A stretch of 64,000 nucleotides of DNA from a bacterium (GTDB lineage: Bacteria > Zhuqueibacterota > QNDG01 > JAGLOF01), in contig JAGLOF010000068.1 of assembly GCA_023139105.1 (NCBI GenBank), forward strand, positions 1 through 64,000, given 5' to 3'. Positions 7,723 to 17,541 of this stretch are shown piece by piece (positions within the stretch are counted from its first letter, which is position 1; every line of letters starts with the position of its first letter). The notes beneath the pieces are model-generated. The model ran no database searches, was not told the DNA's origin, and worked only from the letters and a program-made list of their open reading frames with translations. Both the position numbers and the translations under genes were made by a program.

Positions 7723-9033
7723 TTAGATTTCATTTAACACGTCTTCCAACGTGGGATGGCCAATTTCCTGCAGGCTATACTCAACGCGCACGGAAGGCTT
7801 GTTAATTTTAATAATTTTATTCAAATCAATGGGTGTACCGATAATTACTGCGTCACAGTCCACTGCATTGATTGTAGCTTCAAGATCTCTAATCTGCTGC
7901 TCACCGTAACCCATGGCCGGCAACAAAGGACCGATCTCGGGATATTTCTCAAAGGTCTCGGTAATTGTGCCTGTGGTCCAGGGACGGGGATCGATGATCT
8001 CGGCAGCACCGTATTTCTGAGCTGCTACAACACCAGCGCCGTAGTCCATCTCGCCGTGAGTCAGTGTAGGACCGTCTTCAACAACCAACACGCGTTTGCC
8101 GCGGATAATACTGGGGTCGGTTACTGACAACGGGGAAGCACCTTCAATGATGATAGCATTGGGGTTGATTTCCATGATGTTCTCACGAACTTCTTCGATA
8201 CCATCAGAATCGGCTGTTTCCATTTTATTTATAACAACTACATCGGCTGTACGCAAATTAGTCTCACCTGGGTAGTATGTCATTTCATGACCGGGACGAT
8301 GGGGATCGACCACAACAATCATAATGTCTGGCTTGTAAAAAGAAGTATCGTTGTTGCCGCCATCCCAAAGGATGACATCGGCCTCTTTTTCTGCTTGTTC
8401 GAGAATTGCGCCATAATCTACACCGGCATAAATCACATTACCGGCAGCCACATGGGGCTCGTACTCTTCCATCTCTTCTATGGTACATTTGTGCTTGGCC
8501 AAATCAGCATATTCTGCAAAACGCTGGACTTTCTGGGCAACCAGATCACCGTAGGGCATGGGGTGACGGATGGCCACAGTCTTCTTGCCTTTGGCTTTCA
8601 GGATCTCAGAGACGCGGCGTGTAGTCTGGGACTTGCCACAACCTGTACGTACGGCAGTGATGGCAATCACAGGCACTTTGGCCTTCAGCATGGTCTTGTC
8701 TGTACCCATCATCACAAAGTCAGCACCGGCACCGTTAACCATGGCGGCCTTGTGGCCGATATACTCATGAGAGATATCGGAATAGGCAAAAACAACCTGG
8801 TCTACACCGTGTTCATTTATCAAATCAAGCAAATCATCTTCAGCTTTAATAGGAATACCGGCGGGATAAAGTTTGCCAGCCAGTTCAGCAGGATAGGCAC
8901 GGCCATCAATATCGGGAATCTGTGTGGCAGTAAAGGCTACTACTTCAAATTCATCATTGTCACGGAAATACAGGTTGAAATTATGAAAATCGCGCCCGGC
9001 GGCACCCATAATCAATACTTTTTTCTTGGACAT
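7723..9033 (-). CDS. COG2403-type P-loop GTPase / cyclic 2,3-diphosphoglycerate synthetase-like protein
   Basis: 436 residues. The N-terminal ~130 residues look like a nucleotide-binding Rossmann-type domain (VLIMGAAGRDFHNFN). A P-loop follows in VIAITAVRTGCGKSQTTRR, then DVILWDGGNNDTSF, VVDPHRPGHE and VVINKMETAD, which resembles a GTP-specificity NKxE/D motif. The family is annotated as predicted GTPase or as cyclic 2,3-bisphosphoglycerate synthetase after the Methanothermus enzyme; activity in bacteria is unproven as far as I know. It heads a tight operon with arcC and ndk, two enzymes that make or equilibrate nucleotide triphosphates, which suggests an energy or nucleotide role rather than thermoprotection (inference). 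A GGAG site precedes the ATG. Confidence 0.82.
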   Translation of the reverse strand: MSKKKVLIMGAAGRDFHNFNLYFRDNDEFEVVAFTATQIPDIDGRAYPAELAGKLYPAGIPIKAEDDLLDLINEHGVDQVVFAYSDISHEYIGHKAAMVNGAGADFVMMGTDKTMLKAKVPVIAITAVRTGCGKSQTTRRVSEILKAKGKKTVAIRHPMPYGDLVAQKVQRFAEYADLAKHKCTIEEMEEYEPHVAAGNVIYAGVDYGAILEQAEKEADVILWDGGNNDTSFYKPDIMIVVVDPHRPGHEMTYYPGETNLRTADVVVINKMETADSDGIEEVRENIMEINPNAIIIEGASPLSVTDPSIIRGKRVLVVEDGPTLTHGEMDYGAGVVAAQKYGAAEIIDPRPWTTGTITETFEKYPEIGPLLPAMGYGEQQIRDLEATINAVDCDAVIIGTPIDLNKIIKINKPSVRVEYSLQEIGHPTLEDVLNEI

Positions 9034-9277
9034 AATGTCCTCCTCTGGTACGAATTAATAACTTTAATTTAGATATCAACAATCTTTTCAACAGGGCAGA
9101 TTTGCCTATTCAAATCCATGCCACCATCTGGTAAATAGATGCTGTCTCCGTATAATATTCATATCAGAAATATAGTCTTTCTTATATCGCAAATGTATTC
9201 GTACTGAATAAATAGTAATACTCCCGGTATAAATTGCAATTTCCAAATAACAAATGACAAATCTCAAATAAAAAAAT
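9034..9277. other. Intergenic region with start of heptamer repeat
   Basis: This holds the presumed promoter of the COG2403-arcC-ndk operon (minus strand) and, at its left end, CAAATNN heptamers that continue across the lon stop codon. No other feature is evident. Confidence 0.4.
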
Positions 9278-9345
9278 CTACACAGTAGTTCCTTGTTTTT
9301 TATTTGGAATTTGATTTTTATGATTTGGTACTTGTTGTGCTGGCA
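9234..9345. repeat. Inverted pair of ATTTGNN heptamer arrays spanning the lon stop codon
   Basis: 9234-9272 carries CAAATNN units (CCAAATAACAAATGACAAAT) and 9295-9345 carries the complementary ATTTGNN units (TTATTTGGAATTTGA). The two arms face each other and could fold into an imperfect long hairpin. The right arm is translated as the last residues of Lon. The same heptamer family occurs at 23071, 26337 and 29281. Confidence 0.7.
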
Positions 9346-11722
9346 CTGTCCGTTTTGAGTCCTTCACCAACGTTAAGTCAAACACTTCAGAGAGCCAATC
9401 AACAGGATAAAACGTCATCTTCTTACGTACATTATCCGGAATATCTATCAAATCTTTTTCATTCAATTTAGGGATAATTACCTGTTTTATACCTGCCCGA
9501 TACGCTGCCAGCATCTTCTCTTTAATTCCGCCTACGGGAAGAACTTTACCTCGCAGCGTGATTTCTCCTGTCATTGCAAACTTATGCCTGATAGGCTGCT
9601 GTGTAAAAAGTGAGATCATCGATGTAGCCAATGTTACTCCTGCAGAAGGCCCGTCTTTTGGTGTAGCACCTTCAGGGATGTGAATATGAATATCACGTTT
9701 ACTGAAACAGTCTTCGGAAATACCAAATCTTTCGGCATTGGAACGAAGATAGGAATGAGCCGCTATTGCCGACTCTTTCATCACATCACCAAGCTGTCCT
9801 GTGCGGATTACCACACCCTTGCCTGCAGTCATTGAAGTTGCTTCCACAAACAAAATTACACCGCCAACAGATGTCCATGCCAGACCTGTAGCCACACCTA
9901 TCTCATTGCGTCGGCTGGCCATTTCATTAAACACTTTACGCGGCCCCAGAAGTTCTTCAACTACTTCCGGAGTGATTGTCATCTTGTCAACTTCACCTTC
10001 TGCAATTTTACGCGCCAATTTACGGCAGCAAGAGCCAATCTCCCGCTCCAGGTTACGAAGTCCTGCTTCACGTGTATATTCAGTTGCTATCTTTCGTATT
10101 GCTTTTACAGTAAATTTGATCTGACCCGCTTTTAATCCGTTCTCTTCACGCTGACGCGGGATGAGATATTTTTTTGCTATCTCTACTTTCTCTTCCAATA
10201 TATATCCAGGGAGACGCAGTACTTCCATGCGGTCCAGGAGAGGACGCGGGATTGTATCCAGCACATTAGCCGTTGTAATAAACATTACCTTTGAAAGATC
10301 AAATGGTACTTCAAGATAGTGGTCAGAAAACTCATTATTCTGTTCAGGATCCAGCACTTCCAGCAAAGCTGAAGCAGGATCACCGCGAAAGTCGGTTCCA
10401 ACCTTATCAATCTCATCGAGCATGAATACTGGATTATTAGAACCCGTCCTCTTTAATCCTTGAACAATTCGTCCTGGCAAAGAACCAATATATGTGCGGC
10501 GATGACCACGTATTTCAGCTTCATCCCGCATACCACCCAATGAGTATCGTACAAATTCACGCCCCATAGACCTGGCTATAGATTTTCCCAGAGAGGTCTT
10601 TCCAACACCCGGTGGGCCGACAAAGCAGAGAATTGGCCCCTTGGAAGTATCTTTAAGTTTACGAACTGCCAAGAATTCAAGGATACGGTCTTTCACATCA
10701 CCCAGACCATAATGATCTTCATCAAGGATTTTCTTGGCCTTTTTTATCTCTATCTGATCTTCAGTGCTTTTATGCCATGGCAAGCCTATGAGCCAGTCAA
10801 GATAAGTACGGGAAACCGTATATTCAGCGGCCTGCGGCGGCATGCGTGAAAGACGTTGAAGCTCCTTATCGGCCTGTTCCCTTGCCTCTTCCGACATCTC
10901 CGCTGCTTTAATGGCTGCTTCCAGCTCCTCCATCTCTTCCATGCGTTCATCTTTATCGCCCAGTTCTTTCTGGATTGCCTTCATCTGTTCACGCAGAAAG
11001 TACTCTCGTTGACCCTCGTCAATCTTATTGCGCACTTCCGACTGGATTTTACTCCCCAGCTTGAGCAGCTCCAATTCTTTATTCAAAAATATCAATAACT
11101 TGATCAAACGCGTCTCAACATCCAATGTGGATAAAATGGTTTGACGGTCAGCTAAATCTATTTTTAAATTGGATGCAATAAGATCTGCAAGACGCCCGGC
11201 ATTATCAAGATTATCAACAGCTGCACCAAGTTCATCAGGCAGAAAAGGTGATATGGAAACTATCTCCTGAAAAGTCTCCGAGACCTCACGCACAAGGGCT
11301 TCTATCTTTACTGTAGCAATGTTCGGCTCTGTGATTAATCTGACACTACCATGCAGATAGGGGGCGTCTTCAATCAAGCCTTCCAGCCGAATACGGGATA
11401 ATCCTTGTATCATAAGCCCCATATTTCCATCGGGGATACGAAACATCTTTAAAATTAATACAGCTGTTCCAACATCATGGAGATTATCCTGGGTTGCTTC
11501 ACCATCACTGTCCCGCATGGCAAACAGCCCTACTATCTTTCTATCACTAAGTGCTTCATTGACCAATGCCATGCGCTTTTCATCAGTAATAATAAGCGGT
11601 GCAACTACATATGGAAATATAAGCACATTTGAGACAGGTAAAACTGGCAAATTCCGTGGTATCTCCGGTATTTCTCCAAAATCACCCGGCTGGTGAATGG
11701 CCCTGGTATTCTCGTCGTTCAT
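9278..11722 (-). CDS. lon: ATP-dependent Lon protease
   Basis: 814 residues. Cytoplasmic AAA+ serine protease that degrades misfolded and regulatory proteins. Order: LON substrate-binding domain ([20 protein letters not shown]), helical region, AAA+ module with Walker [14 protein letters not shown], Walker B FMLDEIDK and sensor region, then the S16 protease domain with catalytic Ser in [13 protein letters not shown] and Lys in [14 protein letters not shown]. The body ends normally near [11 protein letters not shown]; the final ~28 residues (ending KKQGTTV) are an unusual polar tail encoded partly by a heptamer repeat. The ATG follows the hsp20 stop codon directly, with its Shine-Dalgarno GGTGGAG inside hsp20, indicating translational coupling in a heat-shock operon. 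Confidence 0.97.
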   Translation of the reverse strand: MNDENTRAIHQPGDFGEIPEIPRNLPVLPVSNVLIFPYVVAPLIITDEKRMALVNEALSDRKIVGLFAMRDSDGEATQDNLHDVGTAVLILKMFRIPDGNMGLMIQGLSRIRLEGLIEDAPYLHGSVRLITEPNIATVKIEALVREVSETFQEIVSISPFLPDELGAAVDNLDNAGRLADLIASNLKIDLADRQTILSTLDVETRLIKLLIFLNKELELLKLGSKIQSEVRNKIDEGQREYFLREQMKAIQKELGDKDERMEEMEELEAAIKAAEMSEEAREQADKELQRLSRMPPQAAEYTVSRTYLDWLIGLPWHKSTEDQIEIKKAKKILDEDHYGLGDVKDRILEFLAVRKLKDTSKGPILCFVGPPGVGKTSLGKSIARSMGREFVRYSLGGMRDEAEIRGHRRTYIGSLPGRIVQGLKRTGSNNPVFMLDEIDKVGTDFRGDPASALLEVLDPEQNNEFSDHYLEVPFDLSKVMFITTANVLDTIPRPLLDRMEVLRLPGYILEEKVEIAKKYLIPRQREENGLKAGQIKFTVKAIRKIATEYTREAGLRNLEREIGSCCRKLARKIAEGEVDKMTITPEVVEELLGPRKVFNEMASRRNEIGVATGLAWTSVGGVILFVEATSMTAGKGVVIRTGQLGDVMKESAIAAHSYLRSNAERFGISEDCFSKRDIHIHIPEGATPKDGPSAGVTLATSMISLFTQQPIRHKFAMTGEITLRGKVLPVGGIKEKMLAAYRAGIKQVIIPKLNEKDLIDIPDNVRKKMTFYPVDWLSEVFDLTLVKDSKRTVPAQQVPNHKNQIPNKKQGTTV

Positions 11723-12172
11723 CTACTCCACCTCAATATCGATTGCAATGCCAAAAGCGTCATGACGCTTCGGCAGTTTTATCTCTAAAAAACCATCTTC
11801 ATAATGGGCAGCCAGATTTTCAATATCTACATCTTCAGATACGGCAATACGCCGTTCAAAGGGCCCATAGTTAATTTCCATTTTCTGATAACGCCGGGGC
11901 TCTTTAGGCGGCACTGCCTTGCGCACACCACGAATAAAAAGAACACCCCGTTCATACGTAATCGAGACTTCCTCGGACTTCATCTGCGCTAACTCAAGGA
12001 TCACCACAAAATCCGTATCTGTCTCATAAACATCTGTCGGCGGCTTCCAACATAATTCCTTGCGATACACCGCTGGGTATGAACTTCCAAAAAAACTGGA
12101 AAAGAAAAAGTCGACCTCTTCATCCAGGGGTCCCAGAAGATCTTTAAAGGTCCACTCTTTAAAATCACTCAT
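11723..12172 (-). CDS. Small heat-shock protein (Hsp20 / alpha-crystallin family)
   Basis: 149 residues. ATP-independent holdase chaperone. The alpha-crystallin domain spans about residues 45-145: PPTDVYETDTDFVVILEL, VSITYERGVLFIRGVRK, the FERRIAVSEDVD strand and GFLEIKLPKR. The N-terminal arm (about 40 residues) is short and aromatic (FFFSSFFGSSYP). It is the first gene of a two-gene operon with lon, an arrangement pairing a holdase with a protease for damaged proteins. AAGGAG 6 bases before ATG supports the start. An inverted repeat about 70-110 bases upstream is a candidate regulatory site. Confidence 0.94.
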   Translation of the reverse strand: MSDFKEWTFKDLLGPLDEEVDFFFSSFFGSSYPAVYRKELCWKPPTDVYETDTDFVVILELAQMKSEEVSITYERGVLFIRGVRKAVPPKEPRRYQKMEINYGPFERRIAVSEDVDIENLAAHYEDGFLEIKLPKRHDAFGIAIDIEVE

Positions 12173-12511
12173 TTATATCTCCTTGTAAACCAACCCGCAG
12201 ATAACGATTAATAACGTTTTTGACCGTCATCCGGTTCCGGGTTTGACAGAATTGGTGACAAAGATCGCAAGTTCTGTCGAAGGTTATATGATACGATGAA
12301 AACAGACAAAAATCAAGTAAGAAAAGACTATAAAACCTCGAATTTCACACCTGTCATTAATGTGCAGCAATAATAAAGGACAATTATCAAGAAAATGTAG
12401 ATGATTCATGGAAAATCCCATTACTTTCAATATGCTTGAAACAAATCATGATATTGATGCGTATCCTGATATGTTTTTAATTTATAGAAACATATCAAAG
12501 AGGAGCATTTA
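12173..12511. other. Divergent promoter region hsp20-lon / PadR-permease
   Basis: 339 bases between divergent transcription units. It carries the hsp20 ribosome binding site, an inverted repeat (12242-12281) and the GAGGAG site of the PadR gene. No CIRCE or HAIR heat-shock operator was recognised. No small gene is apparent. Confidence 0.5.
12242..12281. promoter_or_regulatory. Inverted repeat upstream of hsp20-lon (candidate operator)
   Basis: TTTGACAGAATT (12242-12253) and AGTTCTGTCGAA (12270-12281) are inverted copies matching at 10 of 12 positions with a 16-base spacer. The arms are about 70-110 bases upstream of the hsp20 start and could be a regulator binding site or the stem of a leader RNA. 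Which regulator would bind is unknown. Confidence 0.45.
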
Positions 12512-12820
12512 GTGAAATCAATTACTAGAAAAGAAGAGATGATAATGCTGGCTATCATGGCTCTGGGGTCTGATGCCTATCTCATTGCGATTCAGCAATA
12601 TCTCTCTGAAATTACTCAAAAGAAAGTATCACTAACATCTGTTCATCTGCCATTGAGTCGGCTGGAAGATGCCATGATGATCCTGGGTAAGCTGGGTGGA
12701 GCAACGGCTGTACGCGGCGGTAGAAGGAAAAAAATCTATTCCATCACCAGCCAGGGAGAAGTAGCCCTGGAAGAACTAAAAAGAATCAGCGATGCCCTGT
12801 GGAACGGTGCCGCAATATAA
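12512..12820 (+). CDS. PadR-family transcriptional regulator
   Basis: 102 residues. Winged-helix DNA-binding protein of the short PadR type (no large C-terminal dimer domain). Visible pattern: KEEMIMLAIMALGSDAYLIAI (helix 1-2), VSLTSVHLPLSRLEDAMMI (recognition helix) and the wing GRRKKIYSITSQGEVALEEL. The start is GTG with AGGAG 7 bases upstream; the paralogue at 48140 aligns from the same residue (MKLLTRQEEQILLAI). It precedes a MacB/FtsX-like permease by 18 bases, a pairing repeated at 48140-51018, so it most likely controls that gene. Confidence 0.92.
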   Translation: MKSITRKEEMIMLAIMALGSDAYLIAIQQYLSEITQKKVSLTSVHLPLSRLEDAMMILGKLGGATAVRGGRRKKIYSITSQGEVALEELKRISDALWNGAAI

Positions 12821-12838
12821 CAGGACAAGGAGTTAAAA

Positions 12839-15475
12839 ATGCCAAGACCTCCACATATATTAGAAACATGGCTGCGACGCCTCCTTCCTGATCGTGATAA
12901 AGAATCTCTGCCAGGTGATTTTGCCGAAATGTTTCATCAGATTGCCACAACACGAAACCGTTTTAAAGCATTACTATGGTATTTATCACATATCTTCAAA
13001 TTGATACCCAATCACTTCATACAACAGATAAATAGTCAATGGGCTCTGTTTAGCCATGTAGTAATGGCATCTATAAGGATAATCTCACGTCAACGATTAT
13101 ATATGGGTATTACCATTATTGGCATGGTCCTCGGCCTGGCAATTGGTTTAACCACAATTGGTTATATGAGCTATGAGGCCAGTTTTGAAGATCATCATGA
13201 GCATAAGGACAGAGTATACCGTATAAACGGACGGCAATATTCTCCTGATGGAGAGGACTATTCATCTCAGGTCATGGCTCCGCTGGGACCAGAGATGAAG
13301 GCCAATATACCAGGTGTAGAAGCAGCAGCTATCTTCCGGATATTGGGCGAAGTAGATTTGAGGCTGGGAGAAAAAGGATTTATACCTGATGAACAACGCC
13401 ACTCTCAAGGTTATGTACATAACAGCAACTGCTTTTGCGCTAATACCGACTTCCTGAATGTTTTTACGCTACCGTTACTGGTCGGTGACAAGCAAACAGT
13501 GCTGGAAAAACCTTTCTCAGTCCTCATCACCGAATCTGCCGCAAAGGAACACTTCGGGGATAAAGACCCAATGGGTCAGACTGTTAAACTGGGGCCGGAT
13601 CTTCTCTGTCAGATAACGGGCATACTGAAAGACATACCGTATAACACGCAAGTACACTGTAATTTCATAATCTCATGGCCCACCATGAGCAGGCTTGATC
13701 CTGTAGTACCCACCTGGGATCGTCTGGGAAACGTCCATGTCTATGTTAAACTGAAAGAGACAGCACTACCCGCTAATGTAGCGGAATCCATCTCAGGAAT
13801 AATGGAAAACCACCTGTCTGCTGCCAAAGCCGCACAGTATCAATTTGAGCTGCAACCGCTAAAATCACTATATTTTGACACCTTTGGTTCAGGCCGCCGC
13901 GGAGACCTTCGTCCCCACGGTGAAAAATCCATGTTATGGACTCTGGGAATCATTGGTGCCGCTATACTTTTGCTGGCTATGCTGAACTTCATAAATCTCT
14001 CAACTGCCAGAGCAACTGACAGACTCAAGGAAGTTGGATTGCGCAAGGTAATCGGTGCCTCCAAATCTCAACTTCTAAGACAGTTCCTGGGCGAGACCCT
14101 CTTCATCATGATACTGGCTCTGTTGTTCAGCATCATTATCTATGAAGGTTTTAAATTTTGGGTAACTCCCCAACTTGAACGCCCAATGTTTGCTGATTTC
14201 TATAATAATCCACGCTTTGTAACAGGCATATTAACCATGGTACTGAGTGTCACATTGGCTGCTGGTTTCTACCCGGCCTGGATCATGGCACACAGGCAGC
14301 CGGCAGTGATACTTCAGAACCGTCAATCTGCACGCTCCAGTAAATCAATGCTTAGAAAATCTCTGGTGATATTTCAATTTGTAATAGCCATTGCCTTTGT
14401 TGGCACCACTGCCATTCAGTACAATCAGTTTAAATATCTTACATCTGTAGCTCTGGGATTCAACTCTGAAAATATACTTCTGCTGGATCTTGGCGAGGAA
14501 CACAGTGCAGATGATGTGCAGCGCATGAAAAGCCATCTACAGACAGGCGATCAGGCGGTCTCTGTCACCAAGGTCAGTACACCACCCGGACGAGACGGCA
14601 TACCCTATTGTATACTATATAAAAATGCAGCCTGCACAGAGGAAGAAAGCATTGTCAGTCGTGTATATGATACAGACGACGACTTCTTTGAGACTTTCGA
14701 CATCCAGCTGGTCAAAGGACGTTTCTTTTCGGAACAACGCCAGACAGATTTCGGGAACGCAATTCTCATCAATGAGTCAGGAGTCCGGGCTCTGGGCACA
14801 GATGATCCCATCGGCATGCAACTCCACAGCGAATCAGGTAAATCATATCACATCGTTGGAGTCGTAAAAGATTTCCAGGGAACCACGCAGTACAGCTTCT
14901 CCAGCAACATCTCCATCATTGCACTAAGGCCGGAACGAGCCCGGACATTGGCCATTCAACTTCCAACCGGGAGTACCGGGGAAGCTATCAAGGCAATAAA
15001 AAAAACCTGGGATGAGCAGCTGCCTGATGAGGTTTTTGAATATACTTTTCTGGAAGATGAAATCAAGGCAATGTACGACGGCCTGAATGAACCTACTCGT
15101 ATAATGGTCATCCTTTCTATCATGACCATGTTCATGGCCGGATCAGGCATCCTTGGCCTTGTGGCATTTACAGCACGGCAGAAGACAAAGGAGATTGGAA
15201 TACGCAAAGTAATGGGTGCCAGCATAGGACAAATCGTCTATCTCCTGGGACGCGAATTTATTCCACTGGTACTAATTTCTATGGCCATCGCCATCCCTCT
15301 TTCCTATCTGGGTGCACAGGATATGCTGAATGACTATGCCGTCCAGGCACCAATCAACCCCTTGCTCTTCCTCACCGTTGGCCTCACAGCAATGCTGATA
15401 GCAGTACTGGCAGCGGCAATACAGGGTGTGCGTGCTGCAAGAGCTAATCCAATTAAAGCCATTCAATGTGAGTAA
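12839..15475 (+). CDS. Orphan ABC-type FtsX/MacB-like permease with prefix domain
   Basis: 878 residues. N-terminal soluble prefix (about 1-65, ETWLRRLLPDRDKESLPGDFAEMF), then two MacB/FtsX repeats: a membrane helix near residue 90 with a long extracytoplasmic MacB_PCD-type domain, three helices at about 375-500 (NFINLSTARATDRLKEVGLRKVIGA), and a second helix-domain-three helix block from about 510 to the end (FTARQKTKEIGIRKVMGA). This matches the duplicated orphan permease architecture known from Acidobacteria and FCB phyla next to PadR genes. No ATPase is encoded nearby, so either a remote ATPase is shared or it works otherwise. Likely role: export or envelope mechanotransmission; substrate unknown. 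AAGGAG supports the ATG. Confidence 0.88.
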   Translation: MPRPPHILETWLRRLLPDRDKESLPGDFAEMFHQIATTRNRFKALLWYLSHIFKLIPNHFIQQINSQWALFSHVVMASIRIISRQRLYMGITIIGMVLGLAIGLTTIGYMSYEASFEDHHEHKDRVYRINGRQYSPDGEDYSSQVMAPLGPEMKANIPGVEAAAIFRILGEVDLRLGEKGFIPDEQRHSQGYVHNSNCFCANTDFLNVFTLPLLVGDKQTVLEKPFSVLITESAAKEHFGDKDPMGQTVKLGPDLLCQITGILKDIPYNTQVHCNFIISWPTMSRLDPVVPTWDRLGNVHVYVKLKETALPANVAESISGIMENHLSAAKAAQYQFELQPLKSLYFDTFGSGRRGDLRPHGEKSMLWTLGIIGAAILLLAMLNFINLSTARATDRLKEVGLRKVIGASKSQLLRQFLGETLFIMILALLFSIIIYEGFKFWVTPQLERPMFADFYNNPRFVTGILTMVLSVTLAAGFYPAWIMAHRQPAVILQNRQSARSSKSMLRKSLVIFQFVIAIAFVGTTAIQYNQFKYLTSVALGFNSENILLLDLGEEHSADDVQRMKSHLQTGDQAVSVTKVSTPPGRDGIPYCILYKNAACTEEESIVSRVYDTDDDFFETFDIQLVKGRFFSEQRQTDFGNAILINESGVRALGTDDPIGMQLHSESGKSYHIVGVVKDFQGTTQYSFSSNISIIALRPERARTLAIQLPTGSTGEAIKAIKKTWDEQLPDEVFEYTFLEDEIKAMYDGLNEPTRIMVILSIMTMFMAGSGILGLVAFTARQKTKEIGIRKVMGASIGQIVYLLGREFIPLVLISMAIAIPLSYLGAQDMLNDYAVQAPINPLLFLTVGLTAMLIAVLAAAIQGVRAARANPIKAIQCE

Positions 15476-15500
15476 AATAACAGACTCCTAGAACGATTAC

Positions 15501-15533
15501 CGGCATGAGATGCCACATTACTCTCTCATGCCG
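15501..15533. other. Hairpin after permease gene
   Basis: CGGCATGAGA (15501-15510) pairs with TCTCATGCCG (15524-15533), 10 bp perfect with a 13-base loop, about 25 bases after the permease stop. No U tract follows, so it may be a weak terminator or an mRNA 3'-end stabiliser. The rest of 15476-15655 shows only the ribosome binding site of the next gene. Confidence 0.5.
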
Positions 15534-15655
15534 ATTAAAGAACAAAGCAGCCGTTTATAGATAACATGGATTCAAAATGGAAAGAGTCTATATATTTGAA
15601 TAACAGCTAAAAGAATATCCAAAAAAATACATGTAATTAAATCGAGGAGCAAACA

Positions 15656-17485
15656 TTGAAAAAAGCATTTTTACTTACAGGATTACTGTTGCTGGGCGGC
15701 TGTAGTGCCTTACGATTTACCAGCCCTGAAACAGAACCGGGAATCACTTATCAAATTGATCTGACAAATCACACTGACGATCTCTTTCATGTAACAGTGC
15801 TGACTGAAAATCTTTCAAAGGATAATAACATCTACCAGTTTGCCGCAACAGCACCCGGCACATATGAAGTCATGGACTTTGGAAGATTTGTTCAGTCATT
15901 CAAAGCATTTGATGCAGATGGACAGGAAATTGAAGTTATCAATCTTTCAACCAACCAATGGCAGATAGCCCGGCCACAACAGCTGAAAAAAATTGAATAC
16001 ATTTTGGAAGATACTTATGATTCTGAAATTGAAGAGGCAGCTATTGCTCCTATGAGTGGTACTGGTATTGAAGATGATGTCATCGTTCTCAATACATTTG
16101 GCGTTCTGGGATATTTCAAAGGCCTGCAGACCCATCCGGTTCGTATCAAAGTGAATCACCAACCCGATTGGACACTGGGCACAGCTTTACAAAAAGATCA
16201 AACTGGCTACTACTTTGCCGATACATACGACCGTCTTGCTGACTCCCCGATGCTAGTAGGCGATCTTACCATAGACAGTACACTCGTCAACGGCATTGCT
16301 GTCAAAATTTATCTATATTCTCCCGATGACAAATACAATGCAACACAGATCATTAAAGTGGCTGATGATATTTTGCAATCCGCCGGCCAGTTTATCGGTT
16401 ATGATCCTGTACCAAATTATGAATTTCTCTTCTGCTTAATGAGCCGGGAACAGATAACAAGAAATCAATTCAGAGGATTCGGTGCCTTAGAACATTCCTA
16501 CAGCTCACTCTATGTGATGCCTACTCCAAGAGAAAACGTACAGGAACTCAGCAACATGATAGCCCATGAGTTTATGCATATTCTCACTCCCCTGAATCTG
16601 CATAGTGAAATCATACATGAATACAATTTTGCCGAGCCAACTGCTGATGAGCATACATGGCTCTATGAAGGAGTTACAGAATGGGCCAGTCAGATTATGC
16701 AGCTTAGAAGCGGCCTGATTAATACTGACAGGTATATGCGCCGGATTAGCGGAAAAATGAATCGGGCAGAAAGAATTGGCAGCATGTTTCCAGACTACAG
16801 TTTATGCCAGATGAGTACTGAAGCCTTTACACCTAAAGGTGATAGAGCATTTGTCAACTTCTACCAGCTGGGCGCACTGACGGCAGGGTTATTGGATATT
16901 CGTCTGCTTGAATTATCCGGTGGCAAACGTGGATTGCGGGATATCTTTGTTGAGCTGCTTGATGAGTATGGAAAAAGCAAGCCATTTCCAAAGGACAATT
17001 TTTTTCAAATCTTTACAGAAAAAACATATCCGGAGATTGAGCAGTTCATCAATGATTATATTATTGGCACCAAGGTGCTTCCTCTAGATACTTATTATGC
17101 AAAATTGGGGTTCAAATATCTACCCGAGCGTCTGTCTGACAGGTCAAGGCCTACACTTGATGCAGAGATGGGCGGTAGAGCGGCCGGGGTATTTCTCTTT
17201 GAAAATGTCAGATCACGGGCAGAAGAATACGGGCTGCGTAATGGTGACATCCTTACTCATCTCTTTGGTGAAAAGGTAACACCTGAAAATGTACGTGAAC
17301 TTGGGCCCAAACTCTTTGGCATGGCACTTGATACTCCATTTGAAATGATTGTAGAGCGTGACGGAGAAGAGATCACGCTTCAGGCCCAGGTATTTCAGGC
17401 CAAAGATTATCATGTTTTTGAGGAAGTGGAGACACTCAGCATGCAGCAAAAAACACTGCGAGAAGCATGGGTAAAGAATCTGTAA
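15656..17485 (+). CDS. M61-family metallopeptidase, lipoprotein
   Basis: 609 residues. Begins at TTG with GAGGAG 6 bases upstream. Lipoprotein signal: LLTGLLLLGGCSA, lipobox Cys at about 16. An N-terminal beta domain (about 25-190) is followed by the catalytic domain with zinc motif MIAHEFMHIL (about 305-310) and a downstream glutamate in WLYEGVTEW, as in glycyl-aminopeptidase-like M61 enzymes. A PDZ-like segment lies at about 500-575 (GVFLFENVRSRAEEYGLRNGDIL). It likely trims peptides on the periplasmic or outer face. It is followed by a strong terminator and appears monocistronic; a 180-base gap separates it from the permease. Confidence 0.9.
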   Translation: MKKAFLLTGLLLLGGCSALRFTSPETEPGITYQIDLTNHTDDLFHVTVLTENLSKDNNIYQFAATAPGTYEVMDFGRFVQSFKAFDADGQEIEVINLSTNQWQIARPQQLKKIEYILEDTYDSEIEEAAIAPMSGTGIEDDVIVLNTFGVLGYFKGLQTHPVRIKVNHQPDWTLGTALQKDQTGYYFADTYDRLADSPMLVGDLTIDSTLVNGIAVKIYLYSPDDKYNATQIIKVADDILQSAGQFIGYDPVPNYEFLFCLMSREQITRNQFRGFGALEHSYSSLYVMPTPRENVQELSNMIAHEFMHILTPLNLHSEIIHEYNFAEPTADEHTWLYEGVTEWASQIMQLRSGLINTDRYMRRISGKMNRAERIGSMFPDYSLCQMSTEAFTPKGDRAFVNFYQLGALTAGLLDIRLLELSGGKRGLRDIFVELLDEYGKSKPFPKDNFFQIFTEKTYPEIEQFINDYIIGTKVLPLDTYYAKLGFKYLPERLSDRSRPTLDAEMGGRAAGVFLFENVRSRAEEYGLRNGDILTHLFGEKVTPENVRELGPKLFGMALDTPFEMIVERDGEEITLQAQVFQAKDYHVFEEVETLSMQQKTLREAWVKNL

Positions 17486-17507
17486 ATATTTTTATTGTCA
17501 ATAACAA

Positions 17508-17541
17508 GGAGACTGATGATAGAAGTCAGTCTCCTTTTTTT
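17508..17541 (+). terminator. Terminator of M61 peptidase gene
   Basis: GGAGACTGA (17508-17516) pairs with TCAGTCTCC (17526-17534), followed by seven T on the plus strand. It overlaps the last base pairs of the convergent SGNH gene's stop. Confidence 0.9.
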
